A stretch of DNA of 64,000 nucleotides, from contig NC_089037.1 of assembly GCF_034140825.1 (NCBI RefSeq), positions 35,183,001 to 35,247,000 of the forward strand, written 5' to 3'. Both the position numbers and the translations under genes were made by a program. Below the pieces are notes generated by a model. It was not told the origin of the DNA, did not search any database, and saw only the letters and a list, made by a program, of their open reading frames with translations. Positions 1 to 10,091 of this stretch are shown here, one piece after another. Origin of the DNA: Oryza sativa Japonica Group (taxonomy: Eukaryota > Streptophyta > Magnoliopsida > Poales > Poaceae). Within the stretch, counting starts at the first letter, position 1, and every line of letters begins with the position of its first letter.

Positions 1-354
1 TGGGCGTATTTGACTGGGTGGAGCAAAATGGGGAGGGGACGTGGGGACCACGATTTCGATAGCAGCAGCACACACGCTCCCCTCACGGAGCTGTGGGGCC
101 CACCATGATCCACGTGGTTTTAATGCTTTTTCTCTCTCTTATTATATTTTATTAGTATATTGGTTTTTTGCATAATTTTTTTCCCGTATTGGCCTAGGAA
201 AAAAATAGCACACCGTTCACGCGGAATCGTCCACTGGCCGCGATTCTTTATTCCCTCGCCCCCTCGGTTCGTCAGAATTCGTTAAGTGGGACCCACGCAA
301 CATTTTCTACTCTCCAGTCCACATAGTGCACTAACCTCCCGGCAGATAATATAA
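1..354. other. gene-free left edge, possibly promoter of a gene outside the window
   Basis: No convincing coding sequence is visible. The first 120 bases carry GGGCCCACC- and CCACGTGG-like boxes of the kind seen in rice proximal promoters, followed by AT-rich DNA. This may be the upstream region of a gene to the left, but that is a guess. Confidence 0.3.
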
Positions 355-639
355 GGGCATTCCCAACCCAATGACTAGTATGGTGTTTATAGCATTAAAT
401 AAGTTGTCACCTAGGACAAAAAATAATGTGGCAAGTGAATAAATGAGGAAATAGAAGGAAAACATGTCTTGCATGAGACATGGTTTCTACACAACATCCA
501 AGACATCATGTGATATAAATAGCATTAAATTGAAGTATGGAATAGTGGTGTTTGCATTGGAAGAGTAGTGTCTAGTACTGTTTCTTGATGATGTGGAGTT
601 TATGAAAACCATGTCTAGTGTTATGGGTTGGGACTGCCC
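355..639. mobile_element. Tourist-like MITE
   Basis: A 285-bp element with imperfect inverted ends (GGGCATTCCCAACCCAATGA at the left; the right end reads as its imperfect reverse complement, ...GGGTTGGGACTGCCC). TAA lies on both sides (352-354 and 640-642), the 3-bp target duplication of PIF/Harbinger (Tourist) elements. It has no coding capacity. Confidence 0.75.
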
Positions 640-642
640 TAA

Positions 643-716
643 GGGGGTGTTTGGGAGACTTTAGCCCCTCTCACAAAACCATAAGTGGACTTATGGTTTT
701 GTCCCAAACACCCCCC
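643..716. mobile_element. 74-bp miniature Tourist-like MITE
   Basis: Terminal inverted repeats GGGGGTGTTTGGGA / TCCCAAACACCCCC, an inner perfect 13-bp inverted repeat (674-686 with 689-701), and flanking TAA at 640-642 and 717-719. The left TAA is shared with the preceding MITE, so the two elements abut. The whole element would fold into one hairpin. Confidence 0.7.
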
Positions 717-948
717 TAAGTCTTCTAATTTTTCTTCCAAATTCACTATTTAGGGGCAACTTCACTTCCTTGCAAAAATCAATTTTATTAAAATTTTAAT
801 GTTACTATTTTTTTTAAGTATTAGTGTTACCTGAACTTTTAGTGTTATGATATTTAACTTGAAGCTTTTTGTAAAATAAAATTGGCAGTGTTTTTATGAG
901 AGGAAAATTCTCAAAACTAATATTTTTCGTAAGGTAGCAACGATAATA

Positions 949-1245
949 CTCCCTCCATCTATTTTTAATAGTCATATTTTCAAATCTGAAAAATTTATTT
1001 TTGATAGGCATATTTCAATCCAACAACTTATCATCTTAATGGCTTTCTTGATTAAATGCGTGACTCTCTATTCTTCCACACAAGATTGGCTACATGAGCA
1101 TCGAGAAATGTAAATATTAATGAATCGTTTGTTTACGAGAAATGACTTATCCTTGGAAACATATTTAAATGAATGATAAGTAGTATCACTTATCCTGGTC
1201 TGTGTGACAAGATGAAATATGACTATCAAAAGTAGATGAAGGGAG
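949..1245. mobile_element. Stowaway MITE
   Basis: The ends read CTCCCTCCATCTATTTTTAA and the reverse complement of it (…AGATGAAGGGAG), and TA lies on both sides. This is the Stowaway (Tc1/mariner) signature. The element is about 297 bp and non-coding. Confidence 0.8.
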
Positions 1246-1403
1246 TATTATATTTAGTCCATTTCCCAATCAAAATTTGCCTTCCCAAAATTTAAGTAGG
1301 ATTAATGAAAGTGGTAATAGAACGGACATGCACTTAAACTAAATCAGATCAACAATAAAGATGACACGATATTATAGTATAATTCATTCAATATAAATAT
1401 ACT

Positions 1404-1621
1404 TCCTCCGGTTATTTTTACAGTTGACTTTAACTATAAAGTTTAATCATTTATCTTATTTAAATATTTTATATGAATGTGCAAAGCTACAAGTTAATTA
1501 TGCTTAAAGTATTTTAATAATAAAAGCAGTCATAACAAAACCAAAGATATTTACATAATTTTCCAATTAGACCAATTGTCATCAAAGTTAAATGCATCAA
1601 AATATTATGACATGAGAGGGT
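1404..1621. mobile_element. degenerate Stowaway-like MITE
   Basis: The left end, CTTCCTCCGGTTATTTTTAC, fits a Stowaway terminus. The right end (…ATGACATGAGAGGG) is only a weak match. It is called from AT-richness and the left terminus; the right boundary is uncertain. Confidence 0.35.
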
Positions 1622-1678
1622 AAGATATTACTAGTAAATTTTATTATAGAAAAGATGAATATATTCTTCTAGTTGTAA

Positions 1679-1936
1679 GAGCATCCGCAATGGTAAAGTA
1701 AGGTGCTATCTATAAAACATTTACATCTCAGCAATAGACTAGATTAATAGTAAACCATCTCAATATCTACATGGGTATCTATAGCTCTCTAATACATTGC
1801 CTCGTTTTTCTCTATAGACTATCTCCAGATTAGTAGATAACTTTGTTCTCTCTCTTCATTTAATCTCTTCCAAGTAGGAAAATATGCTGATATGGATCTC
1901 TTATAGAGAGCCTATAGATAACCATTGTGGGTGCCC
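1679..1936. mobile_element. Tourist-like MITE
   Basis: The inverted ends are GAGCATCCGCAATGGT… and …ACCATTGTGGGTGCCC, flanked by TAA at 1676-1678 and 1937-1939. It is about 258 bp, AT-rich and without coding capacity. Confidence 0.7.
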
Positions 1937-1939
1937 TAA

Positions 1940-4140
1940 CTGTATAATAACTGTACTAGTCGATCGTGTTGCAAGATTTCCATGTACCGATGGCCGAACA
2001 CGTGCCAGTGGTGGGGGCGTAGAGAAAACGATCCATATCCATCCGTCCGCGTGGAGATTTGTCACCTAAATCATGCGACGCTGTCGGTTGTTGCAACTAT
2101 ACATGGCTTTAAACTTCGTGCAGGATTGATCCAGCCATGGAGAAAAATAAAATCTGCATCTTTCTTTTCCAAGGTCCCAAGCGATGACTTCAGTTCATCA
2201 GTAGTAGTATAATTAATTAAGCTGTAAGTAATAATGGAGATTAGAGTTGCCGACGTTGACGATCGAATTCGAATCATCATGTACTTTTTAAAAAATTGCA
2301 TGCTTCCAAACCGTCGTCCCTAAGTCTGTCCCAAGTGCTTGGGTGTGTGATAAAAAGTCTTAACTCTGAACTGAAGAACGCTTGCTGCTATATATACTAG
2401 TCTATAATAACAAAAGAAATTAAAAGTCTAACCTATCTTTACCTAACGCTTGAACAACGACCACCGCATCTAGAAACCCTACTACCCTATCAACAAGAAG
2501 CCTGATGACGTTCAAAACAAGCCCCTGATTATCATTTACCACTAGTCTATAATTAAGTCTCTTCTTTATTTACTAAGTACTCCAAACTGAGGTTGAATTG
2601 AAGTCACCCGGTGAGAATTTTAATTGAACTTATGTGTTCTCAATTTTCAAAAACGGCTAAGATCATTAATTTACACCGTGTACATCCCTAATTTGAGCAA
2701 AGGCCTTGTTATTAAAAAAATGGTCATTATTGCACTATAGTTTGTAGTTGATGCAATGCATAATCAACGGCTCTACATGCACAGCCTACATGTCATTAGG
2801 GGATTTGGTAAATGTCCCTAGCTAGCTCAAGTAAGCAAAAATAAAAATTTCAACTCTCAACAAAAGAGGAGAAGAAAAAAAACACCTATCACCTAGCACA
2901 CATCAGTCCTGTCATACGTACTAGCATATGCTTAATTACTTGTTCATATATAAACACATATACATGATGTGAGTGACAAAGATCCAAAGATGCTTTGATG
3001 CAATTGCATGGGACCAGACATGACCTCATCACACACACACACACACACACAAACACACACCAAACAAAACCCAATAATTGTGCTCCAAAAAAGCTTGCAA
3101 TGAAAGGGAAAAAGAATGTGGAGCTCAAGCTATTGCATCTCCTTTTCTCTCATCGCCATCTTCAGAAACAAACACAACATGCATATGCATGCACAAAGAG
3201 AGGCTCTGCATATATGATCTTTCATGGAATCAGACAAGGATGCCTCTGCATATATGCATTGTGTCTCTCTCTTTGCCTACCTTGATCCCCTATCATTGGC
3301 TGATGTGCCTGAACTTTTTCTCTCTTCCTCTGTGTGCTCCCCTTATGGCTTAAAAAAATTTCTTACACGGTGTGCACGCAACACAACAGCCACACGCTTA
3401 CGAATACATCCTCTAACACTCTTTCGAAGAGACAAAAACCAACGATACATTTCTGATCTTACTAAATTCCTGTTAAAAACTCGTCTATGCAAAGTATTCG
3501 TTAATTCGTAGATAACATGATTTGAATCTTAGTGGGTAAGACTAATGCACCAACGACTCCGGCGCCACACCACTAGTGCAGTAGTGCTCGTGCTTCCTCT
3601 TATTCCTACAAAATATGAGCATTGATCAATGGCTTTGGTTTCAAAGGGATATCAATGAAGGAAAAAAAAGGGCATTACATGTACTGTGTATGTGTGTTGA
3701 TTTGTATATATATAAGCTTGTGGTTTAAACTTGCTGTCTGGTAAGAGGTCACTGTCGTTCACCATCTCTCTCTCTCTCTATCTCATGGCGATCTTGTGTG
3801 TCATGCACTTGTTTTTTCACAGGGTAAGGTGCAAGTGCGACATCCACTGCTGCTCCTTTTTTCTACGAGGAGAGAGAAAAGATGGAGAGAGAGAGGGGAA
3901 GCTTCTTTGTTTATGTCTTCTGTTTTTTGTTTGAATATATTTCTTTCTGTCTGTCTCTTGTTAGAGTGGAGAGGAGGAAAGAGATTCGTTGATGTGTCAA
4001 CTATCAAGCAAGTATGCATGATGGTTCGGTGAAGGATATCCTTGACCTTTGGGATGATCAAGGCAGTAAATTCAACGTTGTGGTTTAGACTTATCGCTTG
4101 TTCGATGGCTAATAAGTCTTGAAAAAAAAAGAATCAATAT
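1940..4140. other. gene-free stretch
   Basis: No open reading frame here shows family similarity or plausible exon structure. Visible items are a (CA)n microsatellite at about 3029-3060, CT-rich runs near 3760-3780, and a weak two-part hairpin at 3194-3275. The longest reading frames (about 95 codons) are low-complexity and run through the CA and CT repeats. Confidence 0.5.
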
Positions 4141-4182
4141 AATATATATATATACTTATATATATATATATATATATATATA

Positions 4183-4575
4183 GTAAATTTGTTTGGTGCT
4201 CCATGGTGCCCGGGCACCATTGTTGAAATTGAGTATATACCCAATTCAAATGAGTATGAAACTTTTTCGATTACCTAGGTATTAACATTAACTACTTTAC
4301 TAACTAGTTTAAAGCAAGTTTGAACTGAATTTGAACTTGTTTTTGTTAGATTTTGATTCTAGGTATATAGCATCCATACATATAATTAGTTAGGTATGTA
4401 ATCATGGATTGTGAAATAAAGTTAAATTTGAGTTGTTTTGTTGATAAGTATAGGTATGAATCAAATTATTATAACTAGGTATATACTCACAATTTGAAAA
4501 TTTTGAAAAATTTGAGTGATTTTGTGCATTAGATACCATGGTGCCCGGGCACCATGGTGCCCCATATGAGTGTCC
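4183..4575. mobile_element. Micron-like microsatellite-seated element
   Basis: A 393-bp unit sits exactly between two TA tracts (about 4143-4182 on the left, from 4576 on the right). The 18-bp palindrome ATGGTGCCCGGGCACCAT occurs near both ends (4203-4220 and 4538-4555). Insertion into (TA)n and this size fit the rice Micron family as I remember it. The interior is AT-rich and non-coding. The family name rests on context and size, not on alignment. Confidence 0.65.
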
Positions 4576-4598
4576 TATATATATATATAAGTATACAA

Positions 4599-4715
<117 letters not shown>

Positions 4716-4928
4716 TCATAGTGATTTAAAAATAAATTTAAAAAAATTAAATGCGGTGAAAAAGCTTTGAAATCAGCTCTAAATCTAAATTAACCTTTAA
4801 ACTTTAAAATTTGATGGTTGTTGATAAGCCAATGAGTAAAAGATGGAGCTACATCAATGACAAACTCTCTTATGCTCCAACAAAGTCAAATGACCTAGTG
4901 GTGAGGAAGCCTTTTATTCAACCTCTTA

Positions 4929-5182
4929 GAGCAAGGATAATAATATAACCCACTTTTTACTATTAGCCCATTCTAAAGACAACACATATAATAGATTAGC
5001 TATAAGATTGGCTATAATTTTCTTCTCATATCTCTCTATCTCTCACTTATACATTTAATGTATTTGTCTTGGAGCTTGTGTTAAGCTAGCTCTTGCATAA
5101 GAGCCAACAACATTCTCTTTTGTTTACCTCTCTCCTGCATATAAGCTTATAGTAGGCTTATAGCTTACTATTATACTTGCTC
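4929..5182. mobile_element. Tourist-like MITE
   Basis: Inverted ends GAGCAAGGATAATA… and …TATTATACTTGCTC are flanked by TTA at 4926-4928 and 5183-5185. It is about 254 bp and non-coding. Confidence 0.7.
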
Positions 5183-5325
5183 TTAACCCGCTTGGACTTT
5201 AATACTGGATTTAGCGTTGGTGTGTCTATGTTAAAAAAAAAAGAGTAAAGTCAAAAGAAATGCGAATAATTAACTGGCTAAACTGTTTGGGTGGCCACTG
5301 TCCACATGCCCACATCATCTTCAAC

Positions 5326-5393
5326 TGGGCCTACATAGGCTTTACATGGTGCATATATCTCGGCCCATTAACTTGTTAGCCCATCTCGGCCCA
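5326..5393 (+). promoter_or_regulatory. site II (TGGGCC) cluster upstream of the RPS26-like gene
   Basis: TGGGCC at 5326-5331 and GGCCCA at 5362-5367 and 5388-5393 lie 120-190 bases upstream of the ATG. An AAACCCT telo-box-like word lies near 5478. Site II plus telo-box is the known promoter pattern of plant ribosomal-protein and other growth genes. Its presence suggests that the decayed locus may still be transcribed. Confidence 0.6.
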
Positions 5394-6616
5394 ATAAGCC
5401 CAACACAAGCGCTACAAAATCCCCATCGCTTCATTCTCCGCCGCTATCCCCCCTCCCGCCGCCGCCGCCGCCGCTGCAAACCCTGGCTCGCGGCTCGGAC
5501 CAACGGCAGCCATGGTGAGCTCCTGGAACCCTAGCGACCGACCTCCTCTGTTATTCTCTCCTCGCCGTTGTTGCCTCACTGATCTGGTTTGTTGGTGTGC
5601 AGACGTGGAAGCGGAGGAATGGCGGGCGCAACAAGCACGGCCGCGGCCGCGGCCACGTCAAGTAGATCCGCTGCTCCAAGGTGTTCTCCCAGAATCCATT
5701 CCTCTGCCACGAATCTAATGGTAATTGCTAGATCGTGTTGCTTCACTAGTAGCCTAAGCAGTGTGCGAGTGTTGAAGTTAATACTAGTATTACCTTGAAA
5801 GGGCTAGCTTTTCTCACCTGGGGTGGGGGTAGGCAAGGTGAATAAAAAGCGGTTGTGAAACTGATAATTATCGATGAGAAATGGCGACATTTGTGCCACT
5901 TAGATGGAAACGGAGCTCTGGAATGTGTGTTGTCACAATTGCTGTCTGAGATTCTGTGTCACTTTGTGTGGGATTTGTGAGTTCCCTCTAGCTAACGCGG
6001 TAGAACTTTGTTGCTGTAAGCTTGGCTCGACAATTTCGTGAGCGGCTCAAATCATTCGTAGTTTGGCGGCTCTGTTGTGCTTGTGTAAGAGATTCCAGGA
6101 TAGTGACAGGTGCCTTGATTTTATAGGGTATGCCTAACGTTGAGGTCCCTTGTTTTTACAGGACAAGGCTATCAACCGTTTCTTGGTGAGGAATATTGTT
6201 GAGCAGGCTGCAGTCTTGAGATATGCAAGAGGCTTGTGTACATGATGGTTGAACATCTGTGGCTATCTTTTTGTTTGATGATTGAATGCTGGTGGATGGT
6301 TAAACATGCAATCGTCATGTTTATTTGTCCAGGTCACGTTCTTCCTAAGCTGTATGCAAAGGTGCATCACTGCGTTTCATGGAATGCAATTCATGCTCAC
6401 ATTGTCAGTGTTCGCTCTTGCGAGAACAGGAGGAATTGTGAGCTTCCGCAGCATTTCAGGTGCAGGGTATACAATTGCTAGCGCTTGTTTTTTGAAATAT
6501 GCACAAAATTTTCTGAAGTTTTTTGTCGAATAAATGTCATAATTAATTCATTTTTTCATTGATGATGATTGTATCATGTTGAAGTCAACTACTTACTCTT
6601 AGTGCCATTTCTACAT

Positions 6617-6763
6617 CGCTTTTATAGGCGTTGCATTCACTGTGTATATACTGCAATGGATGCGTCAACGAAAGCGTAAATGAACATGTGTTGGTGCATT
6701 GCAGGCTTAAATGTGATGACTGATGATTACTTCAGTCATTCATGAGTTCCTGTTTGCACACAT
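6617..6763 (+). ncRNA. candidate H/ACA snoRNA, copy 1
   Basis: An intron of the RPS26 pseudogene holds a 147-nt unit with H/ACA layout. The 5' hairpin has outer stem CGCTTTT (6617-6623) with GAAAGCG (6670-6676) and upper stem GCATTC (6633-6638) with GGATGC (6658-6663). An H box AAATGA (6678-6683, fits ANANNA) starts 14 nt after the upper stem. The 3' hairpin has lower stem CAGG (6702-6705) with CCTG (6749-6752) and upper stem TGACTGA (6717-6723) with TCAGTCA (6732-6738). The ACA box is at 6758-6760, about 16-19 nt past the upper stem. These spacings match known H/ACA guides. The modified target was not identified. Confidence 0.65.
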
Positions 6764-6967
6764 TTGTGTAGGAAATCCCTAATGCACATTTACAACGGAT
6801 AGTAGAATTGGCAACTTTGAGTTTATGTTGTGTTTCAGATGCACTATATAAATCAGTAGCATCTTTTTTTGTCTTCATGTGGTATTTACTTTTTAAAGTT
6901 TTTGTTCAATAGATATTTTATAACAAGTAGCGTTCAAACACTTGCAATAATAGTACGTTATTACTGT

Positions 6968-7116
6968 CGCTTTTATAGGCGTTGCATTCACTGTGTATTG
7001 TACTGCAATGGATGCGTCAACGAAAGCGTAAATGAACATGTGTTGGTGCATCGCAGGCTTATCTGTGATGACTGATGGTTACTTCAGTCAGTCATGAGTT
7101 CCCTGTCTGCACATAT
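6968..7116 (+). ncRNA. candidate H/ACA snoRNA, copy 2
   Basis: The second unit lies 351 bases after the first. The outer stem, the upper stem of hairpin 1, the H box AAATGA (7030-7035), the TGACTGA/TCAGTCA stem and the ACA box (7111-7113) are all kept. Flanking intron sequence between units is more diverged than the core, as expected if the RNA, not the whole repeat, is under selection. Confidence 0.65.
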
Positions 7117-7317
7117 TTGTCGAAGAAATCCCTGATGTGCATTTACAACTGATAGTATACTGAATTGGCAATTTTGACTGTATGTTGTGTTTCGGACATA
7201 GGTTAAATAATCAATAGCATATATTTTCTTCATAAGCTAGCTACCTTTTAAAGTTTTTTCTATGCATATTTCATAACAAGTACATTCAGATACTTGCATA
7301 ATATATACTGTTTCTGT

Positions 7318-7461
7318 CGCTTTTATAGGCGTTGCATTCTCTGTGTATGTTGCAGTGGATGCGTCAACGAAAGCGTAAATTAACATGTGTTGGTGCATTG
7401 CTGGCTTATGTGTGATTACTGATGTTAATTCAGTTGGTCATAGGTTCCTGATTGCACTCAT
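7318..7461 (+). ncRNA. candidate H/ACA snoRNA, copy 3 (more diverged)
   Basis: The third unit lies 350 bases after the second. The 5' hairpin and H box (AAATTA, 7377-7382, still ANANNA) are well kept. The 3' hairpin is shorter, and the expected ACA position reads ACT (7456-7458), so this copy may be inactive or use a different 3' end. Confidence 0.5.
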
Positions 7462-8289
7462 TTGTCATAGCGTCTTGACATTCCTGTGCAATATATGCTA
7501 GAATTGATAGTTTTTTAGGTCAGATATGCAATATATTAACAATTCATCTTGTTTTTGCAGACCTTCACTGTTATTGGACGACCACCTACCGTTTAAAGAG
7601 CTTTTCTTTCAGCACACATAATGCAATTCTTTTGAAATGCATGCAGAACTGTACGGATCTGTCTTTTCGCTGATCATTGTGGATGACATATTTCAGATTG
7701 CACTGGAAAATATAGTTCTGCAAGCTGTATCTGAGTTGTCCGAGAGCTGAAGCGTTCATCTGATGTTGTATCTTGGAATAACTTGATGTCTCCTTTGGTG
7801 GTATCAAAGACAAGCCAAGTATCCAAAAGCATGCTGATTTAACATCTGAAACTTGTGCAGGGAGGTGGTGCTGCGCCTCCTGCACCAGCTGCTGCCCGTG
7901 CCGGAGTTTCAGCTCTGCGCACCTTGAGCTTCTCTCCAGTTGTTTTTTGTAGCTGAGTTTGGGATTTTCTTTTTTTTTTTTTTTGGGGGGGGGGGGTCAA
8001 TCGATCCATGTTGGACTGTTTCGGTTCTTTTCTGCTGTAATTAGTTGTATTTAAGTTCTCAAATACACGATTTGTTGTTGTGTTTATTAACACAATTGCA
8101 TTATCCACAATGGGAATAGGAAACTGTTGTTTTTTTACGTCTCAAGTCTGTTGTAGCTGATCGCCTCTAAGCCTCTGGGTTCAAAAAAATCTCAGATTTG
8201 TCTTGCACGCTAATATTCCAGAGCTTAGCTATGCTATACTACTCAAATTCAGCGTTGTCTGTTGCCTCGCTTTTACGGAGGTCATGGAA

Positions 8290-9610
8290 CACATAACGTG
8301 TCTTTGGGTGTACTGCGTTCTGAAAAAACTGTTGCAATGCTCACCATCCATCCTGATCTAAGGCTAAAGTTGTCACGTTTGTCTTCCACACATCCAAAAC
8401 TTCTACGCCTAGGCCAACATGCCTAATAAGAAAGGACAAATGGGGTCTCCAAAATCCTAGCTCATGCTAGTATGCTACAACTACACGGTCTCAAATTCTA
8501 ACCTAATTTGCAAACTGCTTAAGGCTTCAGTTAATCCCCAAGTGAAATTATTGTGGTGTGGATTGGAGGATATTTATTCCGCACCTATTGTGACGTGGAA
8601 TTATTCTCCCTCAATCTCCTTCAATCCTATTCAATCCCCACTAAACCGAAGTAAGGCCTAAGTTGAGAACTCTTCAAATATCCCGAATCTGTAGCCCCCA
8701 AACCAAGTTAAACCTGCTTCCAACCACTCCTCAGGTTGCGCACACCATCTCCAGTTTTAGAGCTCATCATCATCTACAAAACGTGTCCATTTATATCAGG
8801 TAACAATGTAATGCACTTCATCAAAGAGCAAATAGCTCACATAGAACACAGGAGATGCAAATGCAATGATTCAAGAGCTCACCACCGGGTTGACCATTGA
8901 TTTTTTTTCTTCTTCAGGCTCTGTAAATGAGAGTATATGTGATTCTGTCAGGTAAACAACTCAAGACACAAGAGGGTGCATGAGAGGGAAATATGGAGGG
9001 ACTAGGGAGAAGAGAACTTCTTGGACCAGATCAGTCTTGTTCAATACAATCTGGTATGGAGTCTTCCATCTGCGGTAGTGTGTTTAGGCGCCTAAGACCT
9101 AGTAGCTGCAAAAAAGACAATATTATGTCACCAGAAATGCGGATTACATGGAGAAAGAAGAGTGAGGAGGTAATAGTGTTGTACATTGTCTTCCACATAT
9201 GAAATGGTTGAGGAACTTGGCTGTATAGCACGAAATTTCTTCAGGTGAACTCTTTTCTGGAACCTTCTCTGTACTGCAAACTAAAAACAGAAGAAAGGAA
9301 GTTACAATACAGGAGTAGAAGATTGATGATGAGATGTATTCCTCATGAGACCAAAACTAAAATAAATAAATGCAGGTTAATTGACTCAGAAGTTCATAAA
9401 AAGCTCGTACCTTGTGAAGGGAATAAAAAGAAAGACAGAGATAGGAAGTTTGTGGTGCTATCCGCTGAAAGAAGAGAGTGCTCCCTTCAACAATCATAGA
9501 GCATGTGCCAAGGTACTTAAAAGAGATGACATGAAGTGGCACTTCCCACCTTTAGCAGATGAAATCAAATCACCTACACGACAGCACAAGAGACGATAAC
9601 AAGTCATAAC
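8290..9610 (-). pseudogene. internally deleted copy of the EngB-type GTPase gene
   Basis: This segment is colinear with, and clearly similar to, three blocks of the intact gene at 17994-21714 on the same strand. 8290-9080 matches the 3' flank, exons 10 and 9 and part of exon 8. From about 9085 it jumps to exon 3/exon 2 and the intron following (parent 20090-20560). From about 9520 it jumps to the sequence at and upstream of the start codon (parent near 21700). Exons 4-7, with the P-loop and the DLPGYG motif, and the long exon 1 body are missing, so no GTPase can be made. Introns are present, so it came from a DNA-level duplication. A small MITE has since inserted at 8523-8658. Confidence 0.8.
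8523..8658. mobile_element. small Tourist-like MITE in the EngB pseudogene
   Basis: The ends read GGCTTCAGTTAATCCCC… and …GGGATTGAATAGG-like sequence finishing with CCGAAGTAAGGCC, and TAA flanks it (8520-8522 and 8659-8661). The intact parent gene has continuous sequence (…GCTTAAGAGC…) at the matching site, so this is an insertion that postdates the duplication. Confidence 0.65.
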
Positions 9611-9646
9611 AAGCAGCACAGTGCTTCTTCACTTCTCCATCCCAGC

Positions 9647-9676
9647 GGCTGTTGGAGGCTGCTGCCTCCAACAGCC
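9647..9676. repeat. perfect 13-bp inverted repeat with 4-nt loop
   Basis: GGCTGTTGGAGGC (9647-9659) and its exact reverse complement (9664-9676) are separated by TGCT. It lies just beyond the EngB pseudogene, outside any coding sequence. It could be a relic of a MITE or a transcript hairpin; no further evidence is visible. Confidence 0.8.
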
Positions 9677-9679
9677 AGC

Positions 9680-10091
9680 TGCAATTGCTCGTTTTCAGTT
9701 TCAGTCTTGCAGCATTCAGCAGTCATCATGGCTAGAAAACAGAAGTCACACTGAACTAAGACTCATAACGTGTTAGAATACAGTTGCAAATCATTTATAA
9801 TATGTCCACAACTTTGAGGAGAACCTGACAGTGCAATGTGGGATAGGTTTGATGTTTTCTATATCTCCTTGATTCTGAATGTAAAAGTTCCCATCATTTC
9901 CTAGTGTCGGTACTCTTAACTGAAAAAAGAAAAAACCTAACATAGGGAAAAGTGAATTCTGGCCTCCATGAATAGTCAACATGAGCAAACTGGCATGCTT
10001 TGATTTGATCTCACAAAGGGAGAGCAGTACAATTCTTCACCAAAATTTTGGTACGAAACAAACTCCTAAGCATGTAGAGACTATGGAAAGG
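9680..10091. other. gene-free spacer, 3' flank of the PMD gene
   Basis: AT-rich non-coding sequence between the EngB pseudogene and the stop codon of the minus-strand PMD gene. It probably includes that gene's 3' UTR; no polyadenylation signal was assigned. Confidence 0.4.

Larger units (their letters stand above)
5512..7906 (+). pseudogene. 40S ribosomal protein S26 pseudogene with introns
   Basis: Exon blocks match the RPS26 family. The ATG (5512) is followed at once by a GTGAGC donor. The next block at 5603 reads TWKRRNGGRNKHGRGRGHVK. The block at 6162 reads DKAINRFLVRNIVEQAAV. The block at 6333 reads HVLPKLYAK…VRSCENRRN, and a Gly/Ala/Pro tail lies near 7861. Because introns are kept, it arose by DNA duplication or in-place decay, not retrotransposition. 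The breaks are an in-frame TAG at 5663 where the family has Phe, a block after it that no longer resembles the Cys-rich RPS26 segment, a net +1 frameshift after the VEQAAV segment, and loss of one Cys of the CVSC zinc-type motif (now CVSW). A ribosomal-protein-type promoter lies upstream and a three-copy snoRNA-like array lies in the last intron. It is unlikely to make S26 but may be transcribed. Confidence 0.85.

Noticed and set aside
2889-3285. Frames of 79-96 codons on both strands
   Set aside because: They run through the CA repeat (Thr-His or Cys-Val runs) and show no family similarity.
3470-3600. Minus-strand tRNA-like SINE suggested by a GATTCAAATC word
   Set aside because: No convincing A box, T tail or target duplication was found.
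3620-3660. Resemblance to the miR393 stem (TTTCAAAGGGATATCAATG)
   Set aside because: Several mismatches to the mature miRNA and no proper hairpin partner.
4895-4930. SINE-like CCTAGTGGTGAGG word next to the MITE at 4929
   Set aside because: Only one box is present, and the rest of the sequence has no SINE structure that I can see.
6712-6790. C/D-box snoRNA reading of the repeated units (GTGATGA as box C)
   Set aside because: No CTGA box D at a suitable distance in copy 1 and no terminal stem; the H/ACA reading explains all conserved blocks better.
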